From assembly GCA_013911065.1 (NCBI GenBank), contig JACERV010000027.1:1-64000 (forward strand): a stretch of 64,000 bases of DNA. Reading direction: 5' to 3'. Shown here piece by piece: positions 32,875 through 41,146 of this stretch; position 1 is the stretch's first letter; every line of letters starts with the position of its first letter. Under the pieces are notes generated by a model. The model was not told the origin of the DNA. It did not search any database and was given only the letters and a program-made list of their open reading frames with translations. This DNA is from Ruminococcus sp. (GTDB lineage: Bacteria > Bacillota > Clostridia > Lachnospirales > Lachnospiraceae). The position numbers were made by a program, and so were the translations under genes.

Positions 32875-34962
32875 TTGAAATTTATAATAAAACATGAGAT
32901 AAAGGGAAGGCTGCGCATTCATGTTATGCAAAGCAGGATGACATTTCGGGAAGCGGATACACTCCACTATTATCTGGCAGGCTTACCTCAGGTAAAAATG
33001 GTGAAAGTATATGAGCGGACTGCAGATGCATCTATTCGATATGAGGGAAGCAGAGAGGAGCTTCTCTGTCTGCTTAAAAGATACCGTTATAGTGATGTAG
33101 AGGTTCCGGAAGGGCTCATTGAGAACTCAGGCAGAGAGCTGAATGCAAAATATCAGGAGCATCTGGTACAAAAGGTTATACTGCACTATGGCAGGAAACT
33201 GCTGCTTCCTCATCCGGTACGGGCTGTTTTGATTGGGTGGAATTCCTTAACGTATTTGTGGAAGGGGTTCAAAAGCGTTTCAAAAGGGCGCTTGGACGTA
33301 TCGGTGCTTGACGCGGCAGCAATTGGCGTCTCTGTATTGCGCCAGGACATAAAAACGGCAGGTTCCGTTATGTTTTTGCTCCAAATTGGGGAAATACTGG
33401 AAGAATGGACGCATAAAAAGTCAGTGGGTGATTTGGCCCGGAGTATGTCCCTGAATGTAAAAAAGGTTTGGCTGAAGTCAGAGAACCAGGAGGTCTTGAC
33501 AGACGCATCGGGAATTATTCCTGGAGACCAGGTGATTGTACATATGGGAAATGTGATACCCTTTGACGGAGTTGTGACGGAAGGAGACGCACTAGTGAAC
33601 CAGGCGTCTATGACGGGGGAAGGACTTCCAGTCAGAAAAGAAGCCGGGTCCTATGTCTATGCGGGGACTGTTTTGGAGGAGGGCGAAATTGTAGTACAGG
33701 TAAAGCAGACCAAAGGAACTACCCGCTTTGAAAAGATTGTATCTATGATTGAAGAGTCTGAGAAACTAAAGTCAGCAGTCCAGGGAAAAGCAGAGCATCT
33801 GGCTGACAGGCTGGTACCTTATACATTGGCGGGGACGGGGCTTGTATGGCTGTTTACCAGAAATGTCATGAAAGCGTTAAGTGTTTTAATGGTTGACTTT
33901 TCCTGTGCCTTGAAACTTGCCATGCCTATTGCCGTTCTATCTGCAATCCGGGAGGCCGGAGAGTGCGGCATTACAGTGAAAGGCGGAAAGTATCTGGAAG
34001 CAGCGGCAGAGGCAGAAACCATTGTGTTTGATAAAACAGGGACGCTGACAGAGGCAAGACCTACCGTAAAAGAGGTTATAACTTTTGACGGAGGAGATGC
34101 AGACGAAATGCTGCGTATTGCTGCGTGCCTGGAGGAACATTTTCCACATTCCATGGCAAAAGCAGTAGTGAAAGCAGCAAAAATAAAAGGCTTGGTTCAT
34201 GAAGAGATGCATGCCAAGGTGGATTATGTTGTTGCACATGGTATTTCCTCTTCCATAGAAGGTAAAAAAGTGGTAATAGGAAGCCATCATTTTGTATTTG
34301 ATGATGAAAATTGTACGGTTAGAAAAGAAGATAAGGACAAGTTTAAACAACTGCCTGCGGAATATTCCCATCTGTATCTGGCTATTGAGCAGAGCCTTGC
34401 CGCAGTCATATGTATAGAGGACCCTCTGAGAGAAGAGGCCCCTGAGGTCATAAAGGCTCTCAGGAAGACAGGAATTAAAAAAGTTGTTATGATGACAGGA
34501 GACAGCAAACACGCTGCTGCTGCTATTGCAAAGAGTGTAGGCGTAGATGAATATTACTTTGAAGTACTGCCGGAAGATAAGGCAAGATTTATTGAACAGG
34601 AGAAACGTACCGGCCGTAAAGTCATTATGATAGGTGACGGAATCAATGATTCTCCGGCACTGTCTGCGGCAGATGCAGGAATAGCCATCAGTGACGGAGC
34701 CGAAATAGCAAGAGAGATCGCAGATATTACAATAGCTGCGGACAATTTAAATGAAATCGTAACCTTAAGAGTTTTAAGTAAGGGTCTGATGAAAAGAGTC
34801 CATACGAATTACCGTTTTATTGTGGGCTTTAATACCGGTCTTATTCTACTTGGAATAGCCGGAATCCTCATGCCTGCTGCGTCAGCCATGCTGCATAATC
34901 TATCAACGCTGGGAATCGGCCTGAGAAGTATGCAGGACTTGAGGAAGGATGAAATCAAATAA
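32875..34962 (+). CDS. P1B-type heavy-metal translocating ATPase
   Basis: The 695-residue ATPase begins with an HMA_2-like domain lacking CxxC (KGRLRIHVMQSR). P-type motifs are visible: MTGEGLP (actuator), DKTGTLTEA (phosphorylated Asp, about residue 386), a P1B His-Pro equivalent in EHFPHSMAKAV, and IGDGINDSPALSAADAGIA. The metal-site motif in the sixth helix, normally CPC-like, reads DFSCALKLAMP (Cys about residue 344), so the metal may differ from Cu/Zn/Cd. The start is a TTG at 32875, 7 bases after GGAGG. The candidate metal-regulated promoter and DUF6110 partner point to Fe, Mn or a related ion; direction of transport is unproven. Confidence 0.9.
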   Translation: MKFIIKHEIKGRLRIHVMQSRMTFREADTLHYYLAGLPQVKMVKVYERTADASIRYEGSREELLCLLKRYRYSDVEVPEGLIENSGRELNAKYQEHLVQKVILHYGRKLLLPHPVRAVLIGWNSLTYLWKGFKSVSKGRLDVSVLDAAAIGVSVLRQDIKTAGSVMFLLQIGEILEEWTHKKSVGDLARSMSLNVKKVWLKSENQEVLTDASGIIPGDQVIVHMGNVIPFDGVVTEGDALVNQASMTGEGLPVRKEAGSYVYAGTVLEEGEIVVQVKQTKGTTRFEKIVSMIEESEKLKSAVQGKAEHLADRLVPYTLAGTGLVWLFTRNVMKALSVLMVDFSCALKLAMPIAVLSAIREAGECGITVKGGKYLEAAAEAETIVFDKTGTLTEARPTVKEVITFDGGDADEMLRIAACLEEHFPHSMAKAVVKAAKIKGLVHEEMHAKVDYVVAHGISSSIEGKKVVIGSHHFVFDDENCTVRKEDKDKFKQLPAEYSHLYLAIEQSLAAVICIEDPLREEAPEVIKALRKTGIKKVVMMTGDSKHAAAAIAKSVGVDEYYFEVLPEDKARFIEQEKRTGRKVIMIGDGINDSPALSAADAGIAISDGAEIAREIADITIAADNLNEIVTLRVLSKGLMKRVHTNYRFIVGFNTGLILLGIAGILMPAASAMLHNLSTLGIGLRSMQDLRKDEIK

Positions 34963-35002
34963 AAAAGTGCTGGAGTTCGGCCATAAGCCCGATTCCACTT
35001 CA

Positions 35003-35056
35003 TTCCATCAATTTCTTTGGCGAAACACGAAAGAAATTGATGGAATTTATCTTTTC
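35003..35056 (+). terminator. terminator of the P-type ATPase operon
   Basis: ttccatcaatttcttt (35003-35018) pairs perfectly with aaagaaattgatggaa (35030-35045), followed by tttatcttttctt. A second similar phrase (gatgaaatttatcttcttt) follows it. Confidence 0.75.
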
Positions 35057-35155
35057 TTGATGAAATTTATCTTCTTTTATGGTAAAATTAATAGAATTTC
35101 TATAATTAAAAAATGAGAAGGGGATTCTATGGAACATAGAAGGAGGACATAAATT

Positions 35156-36493
35156 ATGGAATCGAAGTTGGAGAAAAGATATGGCTTTTTTACAGCCGTT
35201 GCAATGGTTATAGGTATCGTTGTCGGCAGCGGTGTGTTTTTCAAGGCTGAAAAGATATTAACGGCAACAGGTGGTAATTTAAAACAGGGAATTCTTGCAT
35301 GGCTGATTGGTGGTGTCATTATGATTTCCTGTGCATATACCTTTGCGGTTATGGCAACGAAATATCAGTATGTCAACGGCCTGGTAGATTATGCTGAAGC
35401 TACAGTAGGGAAAAAATACGCCTATTATATCGGCTGGTTTATGGCAATTATTTATTATCCTGCAATTACATCTGTTTTGGCATGGGCTTCTGCGCGCTAT
35501 ACCTGTGTTATTTTCGATTTACCCATTACAGGCGGAGAGTGTATGACAATTGCCTGCCTTTACCTGGTGGGAAGCTTCACACTTAATGCATTATCTCCCG
35601 TTTTAGCCGGGAAGTTTCAGGTAAGTACTACAGTTATCAAGTTAATCCCGCTTTTTTTAATGGCTATAGCAGGTACAGCTATGGGGCTCCACAGCGGAAT
35701 GACAAAGTACAATTTTACCCATTACGTGTCCCAGAGTAACTCCAACGGATTGTTGACAGCAGTAGTTGCAGCAGCCTTTGCTTATGAGGGGTGGATCATT
35801 GCAACCAGTATCAATGCAGAATTAAAAAATGCAAAGAAAAACCTTCCTTTGGCTTTGATTTTGGGTACTTTTATTATCATGTCTGTTTATATCCTGTATT
35901 ATATCGGTGTAGCAGGAACCGTTAAAAATGAAGTCATGATGGCTGGCGGGGAAGCCGGCGCCAAGCTGGCATTTCAGACAGTTTTCTCCTCGGTAGGGGG
36001 AACATTGCTGTTTGTGTTTGTTATCATCTCTTGCCTGGGTACTTTAAATGGACTAATGCTGGGCTGTACCAGGGGAATCTATTCTATTGCCGCAAGGGGT
36101 CTCGGTCCCAAGCCTAAGGTTTTCAGCCATGTAGATGCTACTACGAACATGCCTGTAAATTCTGCAATCCTGGGGGTATTTCTTTGCGCTGTCTGGCTAT
36201 TTTATTTTTACGGGGCTAACTTAACTGAGAGCTGGTTTGGGTTCTTTAGTTTTGATTCTTCCGAATTGCCCATCGTCACAGTGTATGCACTATATATTCC
36301 TATTTTTATCATGTTTATGGTAAAAGAGAAGGAACTTAACTTTTTTAACCGCATATTTATGCCATTTATATCCCTGGTAAGCTGTATATTTATGATGATT
36401 GCTGCGTACTTTGCCCATGGGATGGCTGTAGTTGCATTTCTAATCGTGTTTTCTGTTGTTATGGTATTTGGTGCTTTTATGTACCGTAAATAA
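35156..36493 (+). CDS. APC-family amino acid permease
   Basis: The 445-residue protein has about 12 membrane segments. The APC signature is in TM1 (AMVIGIVVGSGVFFKAEKI), with the usual TM6 region (AAFAYEGWIIATSINAELKNAKKNLP). It is a LAT/YhdG-type permease that probably exchanges or imports amino acids; the substrate cannot be read from sequence. AGGAGG lies 9-10 bases before the ATG. It is a single gene between two terminators. Confidence 0.88.
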   Translation: MESKLEKRYGFFTAVAMVIGIVVGSGVFFKAEKILTATGGNLKQGILAWLIGGVIMISCAYTFAVMATKYQYVNGLVDYAEATVGKKYAYYIGWFMAIIYYPAITSVLAWASARYTCVIFDLPITGGECMTIACLYLVGSFTLNALSPVLAGKFQVSTTVIKLIPLFLMAIAGTAMGLHSGMTKYNFTHYVSQSNSNGLLTAVVAAAFAYEGWIIATSINAELKNAKKNLPLALILGTFIIMSVYILYYIGVAGTVKNEVMMAGGEAGAKLAFQTVFSSVGGTLLFVFVIISCLGTLNGLMLGCTRGIYSIAARGLGPKPKVFSHVDATTNMPVNSAILGVFLCAVWLFYFYGANLTESWFGFFSFDSSELPIVTVYALYIPIFIMFMVKEKELNFFNRIFMPFISLVSCIFMMIAAYFAHGMAVVAFLIVFSVVMVFGAFMYRK

Positions 36494-36511
36494 GCATAAT
36501 ATAACAAACAT

Positions 36512-36550
36512 AAGCCAGTCCGTTCTGTTTACAGAACAGGCTGGTTTTTA
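36512..36550 (+). terminator. intrinsic terminator after the APC permease
   Basis: agccagtccgttctgt pairs with acagaacaggctggt (36525-36545), followed by ttttta. Confidence 0.8.
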
Positions 36551-36625
36551 TATAATGGGAGACTGCATTTCCCATTATATAAAAACTCTCCGCAAGCGGA
36601 GAATCTCGCTTGCGAGATTCTTTTT
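36549..36625. repeat. three-hairpin intergenic cassette, copy 1
   Basis: Three adjacent hairpins: atataatggga / tcccattatat (36550-36580), ctccgc / gcggag (36587-36600), and gaatctcgct / tgcgagattc (36601-36620) followed by TTTTT. A cassette with the same order of parts but different sequence lies at 41004-41128. The last hairpin is a good intrinsic terminator. Confidence 0.65.
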
Positions 36626-36682
36626 GAAAGCAATAAACACACTAATGATAAACATTATCAATAGTAAAGGTTGATTTTTATT

Positions 36683-36726
36683 TTGATAATGGTTATCATA
36701 TAGATATGAGTTAGACACAACTAACC
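36683..36726 (+). promoter_or_regulatory. promoter region of the DUF2325 gene with two metal-type operators
   Basis: TTGATA (36683-36688), a 16-base spacer and TATGAG (36705-36710) form a candidate promoter. TGATAA-TGG-TTATCA (36684-36698) is a perfect palindrome of Fur-box type across the -35. GTTAG-ACACAA-CTAAC (36710-36725) is the fourth copy of the feo-type palindrome, placed just after the -10. Confidence 0.6.
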
Positions 36727-36748
36727 AACGGATTATAAGGAGGCTTCT

Positions 36749-37042
36749 ATGAGTATAGTAATTATCGGAGGGCATGACCGTATGGTATGTCAATATAAAA
36801 AAGTCTGTAAACAATTTCAATGTAAAGCTAAGGTATTTACCCAAATGTCCGCAAGTTTGGGTAAGCAGATAGGAAGTCCTGATTTGATTGTTCTTTTTAC
36901 GAATACGGTTTCCCATAAGATGGTGAAATGTGCTGTGGAAGAGGCAGGCCGCTGCAACGCAGATGTGATCAGATGCCATACGAGCAGCCGGAGTGCTTTG
37001 GAAGAAATATTATGCGGTGTATGCGGTAAATGCGGTAAATAA
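36749..37042 (+). CDS. DUF2325 domain protein
   Basis: The 97-residue protein shows the DUF2325 pattern: IVIIGGHDRMVCQYKKVCK at the N terminus, PDLIVLFTNTVSHKMVKCA in the middle and IRCHTSSRSALEEIL near the end. It then has a Cys tail (CGVCGKCGK) that could bind a metal. Function of the family is unknown. AAGGAGG precedes the ATG. The promoter carries two metal-type operator candidates, so I infer metal-responsive expression. Confidence 0.85.
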   Translation: MSIVIIGGHDRMVCQYKKVCKQFQCKAKVFTQMSASLGKQIGSPDLIVLFTNTVSHKMVKCAVEEAGRCNADVIRCHTSSRSALEEILCGVCGKCGK

Positions 37043-37048
37043 TGTATA

Positions 37049-37080
37049 TTTTTGGAGGGAGTTCAATCTCCCTCCAAAAA
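37049..37080. repeat. perfect 13-bp inverted repeat after DUF2325
   Basis: tttttggagggag (37049-37061) pairs with ctccctccaaaaa (37068-37080) around ttcaat. The T and A runs are inside the stem, so on both strands it can act as a weak terminator. It separates the DUF2325 gene from the convergent gene at 37122-37712. Confidence 0.7.
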
Positions 37081-37121
37081 AATTTCCGGGCATGAATCAG
37101 TACCGATTTAATTCGCAGTTT

Positions 37122-37712
37122 CTACAGAAGCTGTATATAAAAAGCCGCAGTTTGCGGGGGGATACTGGTCGTTTGAAGGTTGGCATGGATGATTTTGACC
37201 GTTTGCCCGGGGGTGAGAGATTGTATACTGATAGGAAATCCGGTTGTATCTCTTATGGAAGTTCTATCGGATATGGTAAATATTATTTCGCTGTTTAAGT
37301 TATCCGGATCTTCTGTGTAAAGCAAGTTATTATCAGCGTCTACCATAATAACCTGGTGTGCTACAGCATTCAGGCGAAATCTGGAATCTGTTTGCAAAAC
37401 TATTAAAAATGCGTTTGATTGCGGTGGAATGCTTCGGGTCATAACCGGAGAGAATATAGCATCTATCAACATACCTTTTTGGATCTCACATATACATATG
37501 GATGAACCAAATGAGTCCAAAAGGACGGTGTTACTGTTTATATTTAATCTCAAAAGTTCGATAAAGGTCATGGTATTTGATCCGATGACGTTATAGGAAA
37601 TTAACAAGTGGCTGGTTTCTCCTATTGGGGTAAATACATTTTCCACCAAAGCGTTTTCTGCAAAGAGAATATTGCCGCACTGTGTTACTGTACCTCTTTT
37701 ATCACTATTCAT
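37122..37712 (-). CDS. uncharacterised 196-residue protein with internal repeat
   Basis: The protein is beta-strand rich, with no signal peptide, no membrane segment and few charged residues. The phrase TRSIPPQSNAFLIVLQ (about residues 91-106) recurs as TTSIPPQTAAFYIQLL at the C terminus (about 181-196), so it seems to be two copies of an all-beta domain. I do not recognise a family. Its only Cys residues, C12 and the pair in SICICE (about residues 71-73), all lie in the N-terminal half. It is leftward, convergent with DUF2325 and upstream of an orphan lipoprotein gene of the same orientation. Confidence 0.7.
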   Translation of the reverse strand: MNSDKRGTVTQCGNILFAENALVENVFTPIGETSHLLISYNVIGSNTMTFIELLRLNINSNTVLLDSFGSSICICEIQKGMLIDAIFSPVMTRSIPPQSNAFLIVLQTDSRFRLNAVAHQVIMVDADNNLLYTEDPDNLNSEIIFTISDRTSIRDTTGFPISIQSLTPGQTVKIIHANLQTTSIPPQTAAFYIQLL

Positions 37713-37813
37713 GTTTAGCCTCGAATATTAGATGTTCTCACTTTATATTATATGATAGACAGGAAAAATGTTTCGCTTCGATCTTGTGAGGATACAATCT
37801 GAAAGAGGTAATA

Positions 37814-38851
37814 TTATTTAGCTGCTTTCTGAGCAAATTCAGTAGTAATCAAATCTTCATAAGGTGCTCTTGAGTCAAGTTCTCCTGCACTCTCAAGGAT
37901 ATCTTGAAGCAAATCAAAACTACTTTCCTCGAATACAAGATTATCTTTCCATGTGTCCTGGTCATAATATCTTGTTACAATTTTGGTAATGGTATCAAGA
38001 TCTGTTTCCGGGAACTGTGGTTCAATGGTTTTAGCGATTTCTTCCGGAGTATGGGACTGTACATAGTCCATTCCTTTTTGAAGCGCATTTACAAACTGTT
38101 GGATAACATCCGGGTTCTTTTCAATGAAACTCTGTTTTGCACTGTAAGCAGTGTAAGGTACATATCCGCTGTCTTCACCCAGGGACGCAGCAACGTAGCC
38201 CTTGCCCTCAGATTCCAAAGTGGTAGCGCCGGGTTCAAATTCGATTGTGAAATCCCCCTGTCCTTCTGAAAATGCGGCAGCAGTAGAACCGAAATCAATA
38301 CTCTGATTAATTTCCAAATCTGCAGCAGGATCAATTCCGTTTTGCTTTAGAATATACTCAAATACCATTTCCGGCATTCCGCCTTTTCTTCCGCCAAGCA
38401 CAGTACTGCCCTTGAGATTATCCCATGAGAAGTCCGGCATTTCCTCCCGTGCAACCAGGAAGTTCCCTGCCCGCTGTGTTAATTGGGCAAAGTTAACCAC
38501 ATAGTCATTTGCGCCTTCATTATAAGTATAAATAGACGCTTCGGAACCCATAAATCCAATGTCGGCTTCACCAGAGAGAACTGCAGTCATTGTCTTATCC
38601 GCACCAAATCCAGTAATCAATGTCAGATTAATACCTTCCTCTTCAAAATACCCTTCCTCAATAGCTACATACATTGGTGCATAGAAAATGGAATGAGCAA
38701 CTTCGTTTAAGGTAATATCTGTCATTTCCTTCTGTGATTCAGACACATTGTTCCCCGAAACTTCTTTCTCGTCTTTTGGTGAAGTGCAGGCAGACAGCAG
38801 TGCCATAACCATAACAACTGCAAGCAGCGCTGCAAGTAACCGTTTTTTCAT
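37814..38851 (-). CDS. orphan NMT1/SsuA-type ABC substrate-binding lipoprotein
   Basis: The 345-residue lipoprotein has a signal peptide with lipobox LLSAC (about residue 22). The NMT1/THI5-SsuA fold shows in ITLNEVAHSIFYAPMYVAIE-type N terminus (NEVAHSIFYAPMYVAIEEG), GFGADKTMTAVLSGEADIGF and LGGRKGGMPEMVFEYIL. The family binds aliphatic sulfonates, nitrate, taurine or thiamine precursors. No permease or ATPase gene is next to it. GGGAGG lies before the ATG at 38851; the frame is open to 39064 but that adds an unlikely extension before the signal peptide. Confidence 0.88.
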   Translation of the reverse strand: MKKRLLAALLAVVMVMALLSACTSPKDEKEVSGNNVSESQKEMTDITLNEVAHSIFYAPMYVAIEEGYFEEEGINLTLITGFGADKTMTAVLSGEADIGFMGSEASIYTYNEGANDYVVNFAQLTQRAGNFLVAREEMPDFSWDNLKGSTVLGGRKGGMPEMVFEYILKQNGIDPAADLEINQSIDFGSTAAAFSEGQGDFTIEFEPGATTLESEGKGYVAASLGEDSGYVPYTAYSAKQSFIEKNPDVIQQFVNALQKGMDYVQSHTPEEIAKTIEPQFPETDLDTITKIVTRYYDQDTWKDNLVFEESSFDLLQDILESAGELDSRAPYEDLITTEFAQKAAK

Positions 38852-39220
38852 AAAATTCCTCCCGTAAGATATTTTATCTCTTATAATATATGAAAAATCT
38901 ATAAATTGGTTCATATTGAAATAAAAAGGGTGGACAATTGATATTTTCAAAAGTTGATAACAAACAATACGAAATAATAAAAAACAATTGACAAGTCGAT
39001 AATTGCTTGATATAATCTGAAGCAATAGAAATAAAGTATTTTTTATGAGTATGCGAAGGGGCATTCATTATTCATTTCCGCGGACGTAAGTAGTCCTTGT
39101 GATATTTAAATTTTGAACATTGCGATGGAGCAAAAAATAGAAAATACTTTTTTTGTACTTAATTTTAGGTACTGAGTTGTTTATTATTAATGATGTTTTT
39201 CGAAAAAAAGGAGGAAATTT
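38852..39220 (+). promoter_or_regulatory. intergenic region with promoter and long leader of the peptide-transporter operon
   Basis: TTGACA (38988-38993), a 17-base spacer and TATAAT (39011-39016) form a strong rightward promoter. The transcript would have a leader of about 200 bases. In it, aaagtatttt (39032-39042) can pair with aaaatacttt (39141-39150), the latter running straight into TTTTTG, which is terminator-like. A near-palindrome gtacttaa-tt-ttaggtac follows at 39155-39172. The region therefore may hold an attenuator; I recognise no known riboswitch. Confidence 0.55.
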
Positions 39221-40903
39221 ATGAAAAAGTATCAAAAAATCCTTGGAGTCCTTCTGGCAGGAGCGATGGTATTTTCTATGGCAGCCTGCGGCAACAGTTC
39301 AGACAACAAGGACACATCAGACGAGACAACAAAGAACAGTGCAAATGCGGGCTCGGAGGCAGCCGGCGGTGCTGATGCCGATGGTTACATAGTAAAAGCA
39401 ACGAATACCGATTCCAAGTCAGCGGATAATGATTTAGTGATTGCGATTGAAGGAAGTGTCAGTTCGATGGATCCCATGAATATTCCGGATACAAATGCAA
39501 TCTCTGCAACCCGCGGTGTTTATGAAACTCTGGTTAAATTTGATGAAAAGAATGAATTGACTGGCGGACTGGCGGAAAGCTGGGAAGTTTCAGATGATTC
39601 CCTTGTTTATACATTCCATCTTCGGGAGGGAATAAAATTTCATGACGGCACCGACTTTAATGCGGCTGCAGTTGAAGCAAACTATGAAAGGGTAATGAAT
39701 CCAGATAACAATTTATCACAGAGAAGAAGATTTGTTGTTGCTAAAGATGACGGTTCTGAAACCATGCGTATTGAAAGTGTAAAAGCAACCGATGAAAAAA
39801 CTATGGTATTTACTTTAACAGAGCAGTGGTCACCGTTTATCAACCGAATGACTCAGTTCTGCATAATCAGTCCGGCTGCGCTGGAAAAATACGGAAATGA
39901 TATTATGTACAATGCATGCGGCACCGGTCCGTATACAATTGTGGAGTGGGAGGAAGGCGACCACACGGCGATGAAACGCAATGATGATTATTGGGGTGAG
40001 AAACCAGGCGTTGATACCATAACGATTAAAGAAGTGCCGGAAGCCGGTTCCCGTACGGCGATGCTGCAGACGGGGGAAGCAGATTTTATTTATCCGACTC
40101 CTTCCGATCAGATTAATGCAATTAAAGGAACCGATGATATTAACGTTATGACAGCAGATTCAAACATTATGAGATACGTAACTCTAAATACTGGATTGAA
40201 AGAATTAAGTGATATAAAAGTACGTCAGGCAATGAACTATGCAATTGATCAGGACGCTTATGTCCAGCTGATGTATTCCGGATATGCCAAAAAGGCAACT
40301 TCGGTTGTACCGTCCATTATTAGCGGATATGAAGAGCAGAAGGAATATACATATGATGTGGAAAAGGCTAAAGAGCTGATGAAAGAAGCCGGCTATGAAG
40401 ACGGATTTAAGCTTACCCTGTGGGGGGACAACACCACCCAGGAAATCAAAGGTATGACCTTTATCCAGCAGCAGTTAGAGCAGATTGGCATTGAAGTAGA
40501 AGTAGTACCGATGGAACCGGCAACTGTCAGCGAAAAGATTTATGTGGATAAAGAAGATGCTGAAATTAATATGTGGTATGTAAACTGGTCAGCATCTGAC
40601 TTCACCATGGATGGGTCACTCCGGTCTTTACTGTACAGTACAATGGCTCCACCGAACAGTGCCAATACAGTATATTACAACAATCCGGAATTCGATGAGC
40701 TTCTGGACAAAGGCCTGAAGACGGCAGATGAAGCAGAACAGAAATCTTATTACAGCAAAGCACAGAAGATGGCATGGGATGATGCGGTATGGCTATTCCT
40801 TGGAAATGATCAGATCATCTATTCCACAAAATCTTATCTTTCAGGAGTATATGTATCACCGGACGGAGCATTCAATTTTGCAAATGCGGTTTTAGCTCAG
40901 TAA
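39221..40903 (+). CDS. oligopeptide-type ABC substrate-binding lipoprotein
   Basis: The 560-residue family 5 extracellular solute-binding protein has a lipobox FSMAAC (about residue 21), a Ser/Asn/Asp-rich linker, then the fold: SMDPMNIPDTNAISATRGVYETLV, FHLREGIKFHDGTDFNAAAV (the FxLRxGvkFhdG motif), GTGPYTIVEWEEGD and VRQAMNYAIDQD. The family binds peptides, nickel or other large solutes. AAGGAGG precedes the ATG. The gene leads the importer operon and is separated from the permease genes by a 243-base hairpin-rich gap. Confidence 0.93.
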   Translation: MKKYQKILGVLLAGAMVFSMAACGNSSDNKDTSDETTKNSANAGSEAAGGADADGYIVKATNTDSKSADNDLVIAIEGSVSSMDPMNIPDTNAISATRGVYETLVKFDEKNELTGGLAESWEVSDDSLVYTFHLREGIKFHDGTDFNAAAVEANYERVMNPDNNLSQRRRFVVAKDDGSETMRIESVKATDEKTMVFTLTEQWSPFINRMTQFCIISPAALEKYGNDIMYNACGTGPYTIVEWEEGDHTAMKRNDDYWGEKPGVDTITIKEVPEAGSRTAMLQTGEADFIYPTPSDQINAIKGTDDINVMTADSNIMRYVTLNTGLKELSDIKVRQAMNYAIDQDAYVQLMYSGYAKKATSVVPSIISGYEEQKEYTYDVEKAKELMKEAGYEDGFKLTLWGDNTTQEIKGMTFIQQQLEQIGIEVEVVPMEPATVSEKIYVDKEDAEINMWYVNWSASDFTMDGSLRSLLYSTMAPPNSANTVYYNNPEFDELLDKGLKTADEAEQKSYYSKAQKMAWDDAVWLFLGNDQIIYSTKSYLSGVYVSPDGAFNFANAVLAQ

Positions 40904-40935
40904 TAATTGATTTTTAAGCGGACAATAATGTCCGT

Positions 40936-41128
40936 GAAGGGAACTGACGTTGTCGATGTCTGTCATTTTTTCACAGATGCGAAAAATGCCGGTTCCTTTC
41001 TTGTATGATTGGAAACGAAGTTTCCAATCATACAAGAACCCTCCGGGGGATCACACTACGCGCATAAGGAAAATGGCCGCTAAAGCGACCGCACTTCGGC
41101 GCGCGAGTCTGGCTTGCCAGACTCTTTA
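40936..41128. repeat. hairpin cassette, copy 2, between binding protein and permease genes
   Basis: Successive stems: aagggaac / ggttccttt (40937-41001), gtatgattggaaac / gtttccaatcatac (41004-41033), a GC-rich internal block, then gagtctggct / tgccagactc (41105-41124) followed by TTTATTTT. The order (AT-rich stem, GC block, 20-base palindrome with central TT, T-run) mirrors 36549-36625. Inside an operon, such a block would lower expression of the permease genes relative to the binding protein. Confidence 0.65.
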
Positions 41129-41146
41129 TTTTAAGGAGGTAATTGA

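Noticed and set aside
33937-34512. 191-codon open frame on the minus strand
   Set aside because: Fully antisense to the P-type ATPase gene, with Cys/Phe/His-rich shadow composition.
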